Below, in pieces: positions 4,926 to 11,157 of a DNA stretch of 12,591 nt (within the stretch, counting starts at the first letter, position 1; every line of letters begins with the position of its first letter). Source of the stretch: DAOTZU01 sp034433995. Its GTDB lineage: Bacteria; Chloroflexota; Anaerolineae; UBA1429. The translations under genes were made by a program, and so were the position numbers. Below the pieces are notes generated by a model. It did not search any database and was not told the origin of the DNA. It was given only the letters and a program-made list of their open reading frames with translations. Where the stretch lies: NCBI GenBank assembly GCA_034433995.1, contig DAOTZU010000257.1, positions 1 to 12,591 of the forward strand, read 5' to 3'.

Positions 4926-6281
4926 TCAGTGCAGGGCGGTGGTGCCGTTGGCCCGTGGCAGCCAATAGTGTTGCCAAAGATCCTCGATCTCTTGTCGCCA
5001 GGCCTCGGCGGCGGCGCGCAGTTCGGCAGCCAGTTGAGGATATTCCTGCCGGAGGTTGATTCTTTCGCCCATGTCCGTTTCCAGGTCGGCCAGGTGCACC
5101 TCGTCCTCCGGTGGGGCGCCCTCCACCAGTTGTCCGTTGAGCACCAGCTTCCAGCGGCCCCGCCGGATGGCCGTCTGGCGGTCCATCTCCCAAAAGAGGG
5201 TCTCGTGGGGGCTGGGGGCACCCTCGCAAACCATGGGGAGCAGGTCCTTGCCATCCAGGTCGTATTCGGCGGGTTCGCCGCCGGCGGCCCGCAGAAAGGT
5301 GGGAAAGATATCCATGGCGGCAGCCATGCCGTGCAAGACCTGCCCGGCGGGGATGCGCGCCGGCCAGCTCATGATCCCCGGCACGCGGATGCCGCCTTCG
5401 TACAGGCTGAACTTGTGCCCCTTCAGGCCGCCGCTGGTGCCGCCATAGTAGGGGTCGGGGCGGCCATCCAACCAGTTGCGGCTCTCCCGCGAGGGGCCGT
5501 TATCCGACATAAAGAACACGGCCGTATCCGCCAAGAGGCCTTGGCGTTCCACCTCGGCCATGATCTCGCCCACGCCGTCGTCCATGGCGCTGAGCATCGC
5601 CGCCATGATCCGCCGATCCCACGGGAGATGAGGGAAACGGTCCAGATACTTTTGCGGCGCGTGCATGGGATAGTGGGGCGCGTTATACGAGACCAAGAGG
5701 AAGAAAGGCTGCCTGCTCTGGGCCGCCCGCCGGATATAGTGCACCGCCCTTTCGGTGAGCACCTCGGTCAGATAGCGGCCGTTATCCCACATCTCCTCAT
5801 CGTTGTGCCACAGGTCGTGGGTGGGGTTGTTGCCGGGGCCGCCCCGGTTCATGCCCCAATAAAAGATATGGGAGTAGTAATCCACGCACCCGGCCAGGAA
5901 ACCAAAGAATTCGTCGAACCCGTGGTCGTTGGGCCGCGAGCCGGGGGCCAGCCCCAGGTGCCATTTACCCATGAGGGCCGTCTGGTAGCCCAACTTTTTC
6001 AGCGCCGTGGCCAGGGTGGGCACCTCGGGCGGGAGGCCCGTGGCCGTGCGATGCCCGGCCAGGATGGAGCGCACGCCGGCCCGCCCCGGATAGCGCCCAG
6101 TGAGCAGGGAGGCCCTGGAGGGGGAGCAGACCGGTGAATTGCTGTACCACTGGGTGAAACGCACCCCAGAGGCCGCCAGGCGATCCAGGTGAGGCGTGCG
6201 GAAATCTGTCGTCCCCATGCAAGAGAGGTCGCCGTAGCCTTGGTCATCAGTGAGAAAGATGATAAAGTTAGGCTTGCCCAT
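4926..6281 (-). CDS. Sulfatase with formylglycine-type active site (CSPSR)
   Basis: Alkaline-phosphatase-fold sulfatase of 451 residues. The type I signature C-S-P-S-R-A-S-L-L-T-G-R begins at C52, the cysteine that a maturation enzyme converts to formylglycine. Metal and substrate residues are visible: D12-D13 in TDDQGYGD, K106 and H108 in GKWHLG, H203 in NAPHYPMH, D260-N261 in FMSDNGPS, and the lysine of LKGHKFSLYEGGIRVP. It would hydrolyse a sulfate ester, but aryl, carbohydrate or other substrates cannot be told apart. The start is ATG 6281, with GGAGG 7 nt upstream. The frame stays open further upstream, but the encoded sequence there is not protein-like. The gene overlaps the end of the upstream sulfatase-fold gene by 14 nt, so the two are translationally linked. 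No signal peptide is present, suggesting a cytoplasmic enzyme. No maturation enzyme is encoded in the window. Confidence 0.92.
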   Translation of the reverse strand: MGKPNFIIFLTDDQGYGDLSCMGTTDFRTPHLDRLAASGVRFTQWYSNSPVCSPSRASLLTGRYPGRAGVRSILAGHRTATGLPPEVPTLATALKKLGYQTALMGKWHLGLAPGSRPNDHGFDEFFGFLAGCVDYYSHIFYWGMNRGGPGNNPTHDLWHNDEEMWDNGRYLTEVLTERAVHYIRRAAQSRQPFFLLVSYNAPHYPMHAPQKYLDRFPHLPWDRRIMAAMLSAMDDGVGEIMAEVERQGLLADTAVFFMSDNGPSRESRNWLDGRPDPYYGGTSGGLKGHKFSLYEGGIRVPGIMSWPARIPAGQVLHGMAAAMDIFPTFLRAAGGEPAEYDLDGKDLLPMVCEGAPSPHETLFWEMDRQTAIRRGRWKLVLNGQLVEGAPPEDEVHLADLETDMGERINLRQEYPQLAAELRAAAEAWRQEIEDLWQHYWLPRANGTTALH

Positions 6282-7674
6282 GGGCGGGCCTCCATTCCAG
6301 GGGAGACATGGCCTCGGCCGGAGCGCCGACCTCGTGCATCCAGGCGACAAAGCGCTCGTGCAGCGCGCGCACCACGGCCGGATGATCGGCGGCGATGTTT
6401 GTCTCCGCGTAAGGGTCGTTCTCCAGGTCGAACAGCTGGCGCTCGCCCTCCGGGCCGATGGGCGCGTAGGCCCATTTCTCCGTGTAGAGCACCGGCGTGG
6501 TCCACTTGGTGGCCGGGCTCGCCGGCTGCACCCGCAGGAACGAGGCCGCGATGGCGCAATCGCGCAGGGGCCGGTCGCCTGTGCCACGCAGGAGATGGGC
6601 GAAGGAGCGCCCATGGATCGGCTCTGGGATGTGCGCCTCCAATCCCGCCAGTTCCAGCAGGGTGGGCAGGATGTCGGGCGGTTGCAGCAGAGCATCCACC
6701 GTGCGGCCTCCTTCCAGGCCCGGCGCGGCGATCATCAAGGGGATGTGGGCGATCTCTGGATAGATGGGCCAACAACGCGGATCGCGTTTGTTGATGTTGC
6801 TCTTGCCTGTGCGGTTGTGCTCGCCCAAGCTCATCCCGTGGTCGGTGGTAAAGATGACGATAGAGTTCTCCCAAAGGTTCAGATCGTCAATCTTTTGCAA
6901 CACCCGCCCCACCCAGCGATCCACCAGCTCGGCCTCGGCGCAATAGTGGGCGCGGAGGTTGCGCAGCTCCGCCGGTGTCAGGTCGGAGGCTTTGCCATAG
7001 TTAGGATGCAGCATGGGCGTGCCGTGATACTCTGGATCGTAGCGGCGCACCATGTATTCGGGGGCGATCCAGGGCTCGTGGGGATCAAAGAAATCCACCC
7101 AGAGGAAGAAGGGATGGTAGCGATAGTTCTCCTCAAGGAACTCCACCGCCAGGGCGGCGGTGCGGGGCGGGAAACAATCCTGCTCGCGGTACCAATAGCG
7201 GCTCGTCCATGAGGCCAGGTCCACCAGGTTGCGCCGTTGAAAGTGCAGATCGTCGCGGGTCTTTTCGGGCGGCATCGCCTGGGGGATGGGGTGGTTCATG
7301 CGCAGGAGGGGCAGATCCGCCTCCTGGCCCCGCAGGGCATAGGCCGCATCAAAGCCGAACTGAAAGCCGGCGTTAAAGAGATGCGGGCAATCGCAAAGCA
7401 ACTGGGTGACGTATCCCGCCTGGCGCAGGATCATGGGCAAGTGATTGGCGCTGCTCTGGCGGCGATCCTGCCAGGGGTACCACATCCAACCAAAGCGCCC
7501 GCTGGTGAGGTCGGTCCGGTGCGGGATGGTGGGAAAGCTCCCCGTGTAGAGCCGCGAAAGGCTCACCGCCCGCTGGGCGAAGCGATCCAGCTCCGGCGTG
7601 CGCACGGGCATGGCCGCCCGATCAAAGAGGTTATCGTAGCGAAACGTATCCGAGATGAGCAAGATGATGTTCAC
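6268..7674 (-). CDS. Sulfatase-fold hydrolase with Thr in place of the catalytic Cys/Ser
   Basis: 468-residue member of the sulfatase branch of the alkaline phosphatase superfamily. LLISDTFRYD near residue 5 gives metal ligand D9. VDFFDPHEPW near 215-225 and FTTDHGMSLGEH near 300 supply the Asp-His metal pair and following residues. The signature region reads SFPTIPHRTDLTSGR, so the nucleophile position of C/S-x-P-S-R is T49, followed by P51 and R53. Formylglycine cannot be made from Thr. Thr is, however, the nucleophile of NPP-type phosphodiesterases and LtaS-type phosphoglycerol transferases in this superfamily, so a phosphoester substrate is possible. The start is GTG 7674, with AGGAGG a few nt upstream. 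It is the first gene of the operon and its 3' end overlaps the next sulfatase by 14 nt. No signal peptide is seen. Confidence 0.85.
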   Translation of the reverse strand: MNIILLISDTFRYDNLFDRAAMPVRTPELDRFAQRAVSLSRLYTGSFPTIPHRTDLTSGRFGWMWYPWQDRRQSSANHLPMILRQAGYVTQLLCDCPHLFNAGFQFGFDAAYALRGQEADLPLLRMNHPIPQAMPPEKTRDDLHFQRRNLVDLASWTSRYWYREQDCFPPRTAALAVEFLEENYRYHPFFLWVDFFDPHEPWIAPEYMVRRYDPEYHGTPMLHPNYGKASDLTPAELRNLRAHYCAEAELVDRWVGRVLQKIDDLNLWENSIVIFTTDHGMSLGEHNRTGKSNINKRDPRCWPIYPEIAHIPLMIAAPGLEGGRTVDALLQPPDILPTLLELAGLEAHIPEPIHGRSFAHLLRGTGDRPLRDCAIAASFLRVQPASPATKWTTPVLYTEKWAYAPIGPEGERQLFDLENDPYAETNIAADHPAVVRALHERFVAWMHEVGAPAEAMSPLEWRPAHGQA

Positions 7675-7756
7675 GCGAACCCTCCTCTGTCCACATGGCC
7701 GGCCTCTGCTATGCTTTCACAAGCGGCAGGGGACGGGAATTCCAGAAATCGCCAAG

Positions 7757-7785
7757 ATTTTAGCGGCTTTCAAGGGCGCATGCAA
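7757..7785 (-). promoter_or_regulatory. Candidate promoter of the sulfatase operon
   Basis: On the minus strand TTGCAT (7785-7780), 17 nt and TAAAAT (7762-7757). The -10 matches 5 of 6 consensus bases. The -35 is the same TTGCAT seen at glyA. The transcript would start near 7750, giving a leader of about 75 nt before the GTG at 7674. Confidence 0.5.
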
Positions 7786-7931
7786 CCCCCGGCAAGGCAA
7801 AAGTGGCAAGCTGCGGGCGGCTCCGGCGAGCTTCCCATGATGCGTCGGGTCGCCGCTGGATGGGGGCCTTGTCCATCGTCGGCTCGGATCCGCTGGCTCT
7901 GCTGACCAGGCCCGCATGGTATCCACAGACG

Positions 7932-7946
7932 TCGGTTGGCAACCGA
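7932..7946. promoter_or_regulatory. 15-bp palindrome, candidate operator
   Basis: TCGGTTG (7932-7938) and CAACCGA (7940-7946) are perfect inverted repeats around one central base. The site lies 12 bp upstream of the -35 of the candidate promoter for the URO-D-family gene and within the divergent region. Its size and symmetry suit a dimeric repressor or activator. No regulator gene is present in the window to assign to it. Confidence 0.5.
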
Positions 7947-7958
7947 TGGACGCACTTT

Positions 7959-7986
7959 TTGCTCAGCCCTTGGTTTGGGGTATCCT
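7959..7986 (+). promoter_or_regulatory. Candidate promoter of the URO-D-family gene
   Basis: TTGCTC (7959-7964), 16 nt and TATCCT (7981-7986) on the plus strand. Each hexamer is only a partial match (-10: 4 of 6). The position just downstream of the palindrome supports it. The leader would be about 90 nt. Confidence 0.35.
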
Positions 7987-8082
7987 TAGGGGCATGGCGG
8001 CCTCGTCGAGCTTGGCTACCGACCCTCGGCAAAAGCCATTCGACGGTTGACCGCTGAACACTACAAGCTGCAAAGGAGATCC

Positions 8083-9186
8083 ATGAACGGCCGTCCCCTC
8101 ATGTTGCGCGCCCTGGCCGGCGAGGCCACGGAGCGCCCGCCCGTGGCGCTCTTTACCTGGGGTTTCGATTACACCTGGAAGGTGGCCGGATTGCAACCCT
8201 GGCAGTTGGCCTGTGGCGGCAATGCCGCCTGGTATGCCGCCCAGCTTGCCCTCTGGGAGCGCCATCGGCCCGACGCGATCTTTTACGAGGGGCTGGGCTC
8301 CGGTCCCCGGGAGCCGACCCTGGTGGAGGAGGACCGTCGCCGTTGGGTGGTGCGCGATGAGAACACCGGCCGGCTCTATGGCCTGACCAAGGATAGCTAC
8401 TCCCTCTATGAGCTAGAGACGGGGGCCAAAGGGTGCGATCCTGTGGGGGAGATCCGCTCCCGCGAGGATGCCGACCGCCTGGTGCCTCTCTTCACCGGTT
8501 GGGGGGAGAGCTACCTGGAGGGCCTGCGTCGCCTGATCCGCGAGCTGGGGGACCGAGCCCTGGTCCTGCCCCATCATTCGCCGGCCTATATCTGCGCCTG
8601 CTATGCCTTTGGGTTTGAGGCGGCCATGGCGGCGATGTTGGAGGATCCCGAGCTGTTCGTCTATGTGTGTGAGCGCTATGCCGCCGGCGACCGCCTGCGG
8701 ATGCGCCAATGGGCCGAGGCCGGCGCCGAGGCGGTATTCATCGCCGATGGTTGGGCCTCGTGCGATATCATTTCCCCGGCCATGTTCGAGCGTTTTGCGC
8801 TGCCTTACCAACGCGCCATCGTGGAGGCCGCCCACGAGGCCGGCCTGCGCATCATCCTCTGGAACGAGGGGGATATTTTGCCCATCTTGGCCCACGAGGC
8901 GGCCTTGCCCGTGGATGCCTTTGCCTTTGAGCAGCCCCGCAAGGGCGTGGCCACCACGGTGGCCGCCGTGCGCGCCGTCTTTGGCCCGAGACGCTGTCTG
9001 TTTGGCAATCTGGATTCCGAGGGCCTCCTCTTGCGCAACAACCCTGCAGAGATCGCCCGCGCCGTGGAGGAGCAATTGACCCAATCCGGGCCGGGGGCAC
9101 CCTTTGTCCTTTGCACCGGCAGCCCCCTGCCCAGCAATGTGGAACCCAGCGCCGTGGACGCCATGATCGCGGCAGCGAGGAGGTAG
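8083..9186 (+). CDS. Uroporphyrinogen decarboxylase superfamily protein (function unknown)
   Basis: 367-residue TIM-barrel protein of the URO-D/methylcobamide methyltransferase superfamily. The start ATG 8083 has AAAGGAG 5-6 nt upstream; an in-frame TTG 36 nt earlier has no such site. Family features are the N-terminal RPLMLRALAGEATERPPVAL, the central GAEAVFIADGWASCDIISPAMFE strand-helix, the late CLFGNLDSEGLLLRNNPAEIA (the 'GNld..ll...tpeei' pattern), and the closing VLCTGSPLPSNVEPSAVDAM. At the strand where corrinoid methyltransferases carry the zinc motif His-x-Cys-Gly, this protein reads W260-N-E-G-D. The two zinc ligands are therefore absent; only C344 remains near the third position. 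Canonical MtaA/CmuA-type methyl transfer is thus unlikely. It is not HemE either, as that is a shorter-looped enzyme with a different N-terminal motif. It diverges from the sulfatase operon, ends 2 nt from the ABC gene, and may belong to the same catabolic module. The family is sure, the role is not. Confidence 0.85.
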   Translation: MNGRPLMLRALAGEATERPPVALFTWGFDYTWKVAGLQPWQLACGGNAAWYAAQLALWERHRPDAIFYEGLGSGPREPTLVEEDRRRWVVRDENTGRLYGLTKDSYSLYELETGAKGCDPVGEIRSREDADRLVPLFTGWGESYLEGLRRLIRELGDRALVLPHHSPAYICACYAFGFEAAMAAMLEDPELFVYVCERYAAGDRLRMRQWAEAGAEAVFIADGWASCDIISPAMFERFALPYQRAIVEAAHEAGLRIILWNEGDILPILAHEAALPVDAFAFEQPRKGVATTVAAVRAVFGPRRCLFGNLDSEGLLLRNNPAEIARAVEEQLTQSGPGAPFVLCTGSPLPSNVEPSAVDAMIAAARR

Positions 9187-9188
9187 GT

Positions 9189-11153
9189 TTAGTTGCCCCC
9201 TCCCTCCGCGGCCATCCCCTCGCCCTGGGCCAGGACCAGGGGCGCTTGGGCCGCTTCGGGCTGCGGCGCGCGGCGGAACTGGCTCATGTACAGGTGATAG
9301 TAAAAGCCGCGTTGGGCCATGAGGGATTCGTGGGTGCCCCGCTCGATGATCCGCCCTTCGTTGATCACCAGCACCAGGTCGGCCTTGCGGATGGTGCTGA
9401 GCCGGTGGGCGATGACGAAACTGGTGCGCCCCTTCATCAGGTTTAGCAGCGCCTGTTGGATCTGCACCTCGGTGCGGGTATCCACGCTGGAGGTGGCCTC
9501 GTCCAGGATCAGGATGCGCGGATCGGCCAAGATCGCTCGGGCGATGGCCAGGAGCTGCCGCTGTCCTTGGCTGAGGTTGCTGGCCCGCTCAGAGAGCTCG
9601 GTCTGGTAGCCGTTGGGCAGGCGCTGGATGAACTGATCGGCGTTGGCCAGCTTGGCGGCGGCGATCACCTCCTCGTCGGTGGCGTCCAGGCGGCCGTAGC
9701 GGATATTCTCCATCACCGTATCGGAAAAGAGAAAGGTATCCTGGAGCACGATGCCCAGCTTGCGCCGCAGGTCATCTTGTTTCAGCTCGCGGATATCGTG
9801 GCCGTCAATGCGGATGCTCCCCTGGGTGACGTCGTAAAAGCGGGAGAGGAGGTTGACCATGGTGGTCTTGCCCGCGCCCGTGGGCCCCACCAGGGCGATG
9901 GTCTGCCCCGGCGTGGCGCGGAAGCTCACCTCGCGCAGGACGGGCACGCCCGGCACATACTCAAAACTCACGTTGTCGAACTCGACCTCGCCCCGCACCT
10001 GGTCCAACTCTATGGCCGTGGGGCTATCCTGAATTTGGGGCTTTTGGTCCAGCACCTCAAAAATCCGTTCGGCGCCGGCCAGGGCCGATTGGATCGAGTT
10101 ATAGATCTCGGCCAGGCTCATCAAGGGCCGGAAGAAACGCCGCGCGTAGAGGATAAAGCTGGCGATGACGCCCACGCTGATCATTCCCCGCAGGGCCATC
10201 CAGCCGCCCAGGCCGGCGATGATGACGATATCCATGTTGCTCAAGATCATCAATAGCGGCGGCAACATCATGGCCAAGGATTGAGCGCGGACGCTGACAT
10301 CGCGCACGGCAATATTGGCCTGCTGGAACTGGGCGATGGCGGCCTTTTGGCGGCCAAAGGCCTGCACCACTTTGGCGCCGGTGATACTCTCCTCCATGAA
10401 AGCGTTCAACTGGCCCAGATTGCCCTGCACCTGGCGAAAGCCTTGGCGCGTCCGCCGGCCGATGGCCGTGGTCAGCAAGGACATCAGGGGCAGAATGACC
10501 AAGGCCCCCAGGGCCAGCCAGGGGTGAAGCAAGAACATGACCACCACGATACCCATCACCGTGAGCACGCTGGCCAAAAGCTCGACCACGCTTTGCGAGA
10601 GGACGCGCATGATGGCGTCGATGTCGTTGGTCAGGCGGCTCATCAGCTCGCCCACGGGCCGGGCATCGAAAAAGGCCAACGACAGGCGCTGCAGATGCTG
10701 GAACAGTTGGTAACGCAGGCCGCGCAGAAATTGCTGCGTCAGGCTGATCATGGTGTAGCTTTGGCCGAACTGCACCCCCCAGCCGGCGAGATAGGTGCCC
10801 AAAAGGAACAGGGAGAGCCGTGCCAGCCCGACCTTATCCCCTTGGCTGATGAAGCGGTCGATGGCCAGGCCGACGAGGTACGGCCCCAGGAGATCCAGGA
10901 GATCGCTCACAATGACCAGCCCCACTACCAGGATGAGCGTGGCCCGGTAGGGGCGCAGCAACTTGACCAAGCGCAGAAAGGCACCTTTGGGGTTTTGGGC
11001 CTTCTCGATGCGGCCGCCCATCATCCCGCCCCCGCGGAAACCGCCGCCTCCCGGTCGCTGCGGGGCGGGGAAATCGGGGGCAGGCCCCCGGCCGGCGCCG
11101 CCCAAGCCGGCGGGCATCCCTTGGGATGGAGTGTGGGGTCGGTTATCTGTCAT
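9189..11153 (-). CDS. ABC exporter half-transporter, catalytic-site subunit of a heterodimer
   Basis: 654 residues: an N-terminal Gly/Pro-rich extension (about 1-48), a type IV ABC exporter transmembrane domain of about six helices (60-360), an ATPase domain (390-625) and a short Pro/Ala-rich tail. ATPase motifs are Walker A GPTGAGKT 423-430, Q-loop Q471, signature LSQGQ 527-531, Walker B ILILDE with catalytic E552, and H-loop H583. Its own Walker and H-loop residues are intact, but the signature is LSQGQ rather than LSGGQ. This complements the defects of the upstream subunit, as in TM287/288, BmrCD and LmrCD exporters. The Gly-rich extension before EKAQNPKG is common in the second subunit of such pairs. 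The ATG at 11153 begins 4 nt after the upstream stop; AAAGGGTGAG inside the upstream gene's end supplies the ribosome site. The exported substrate (lipid, peptide or drug) cannot be inferred. Confidence 0.93.
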   Translation of the reverse strand: MTDNRPHTPSQGMPAGLGGAGRGPAPDFPAPQRPGGGGFRGGGMMGGRIEKAQNPKGAFLRLVKLLRPYRATLILVVGLVIVSDLLDLLGPYLVGLAIDRFISQGDKVGLARLSLFLLGTYLAGWGVQFGQSYTMISLTQQFLRGLRYQLFQHLQRLSLAFFDARPVGELMSRLTNDIDAIMRVLSQSVVELLASVLTVMGIVVVMFLLHPWLALGALVILPLMSLLTTAIGRRTRQGFRQVQGNLGQLNAFMEESITGAKVVQAFGRQKAAIAQFQQANIAVRDVSVRAQSLAMMLPPLLMILSNMDIVIIAGLGGWMALRGMISVGVIASFILYARRFFRPLMSLAEIYNSIQSALAGAERIFEVLDQKPQIQDSPTAIELDQVRGEVEFDNVSFEYVPGVPVLREVSFRATPGQTIALVGPTGAGKTTMVNLLSRFYDVTQGSIRIDGHDIRELKQDDLRRKLGIVLQDTFLFSDTVMENIRYGRLDATDEEVIAAAKLANADQFIQRLPNGYQTELSERASNLSQGQRQLLAIARAILADPRILILDEATSSVDTRTEVQIQQALLNLMKGRTSFVIAHRLSTIRKADLVLVINEGRIIERGTHESLMAQRGFYYHLYMSQFRRAPQPEAAQAPLVLAQGEGMAAEGGGN

Positions 11154-11157
11154 GCTC

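Larger units (their letters stand above)
7675..8082. other. Divergent intergenic region
   Basis: 408 nt between the divergently transcribed sulfatase operon and URO-D-family gene. The open frames here have no credible ribosome-binding sites or family resemblance, so I call no gene. It holds a candidate promoter in each direction and one strong 15-bp palindrome. About 170 nt separate the two promoters, enough for shared regulator binding. Confidence 0.6.

Noticed and set aside
4929..6137. Long plus-strand open frame of about 400 codons opposite the sulfatase
   Set aside because: It is an antisense shadow caused by GC-rich codon use. It has low-complexity, non-protein-like composition and no ribosome site, and the opposite strand has clear sulfatase motifs.
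6282..6695. Upstream extension of the Cys-type sulfatase by 138 codons
   Set aside because: The extension lies in another frame of the upstream gene, is full of Arg, Cys and Pro, and lacks sulfatase similarity. The ATG at 6281 has a good Shine-Dalgarno.
7717..8057. Small ORFs in the divergent intergenic region
   Set aside because: None has a ribosome site, family resemblance or natural composition, and frames on both strands overlap one another.
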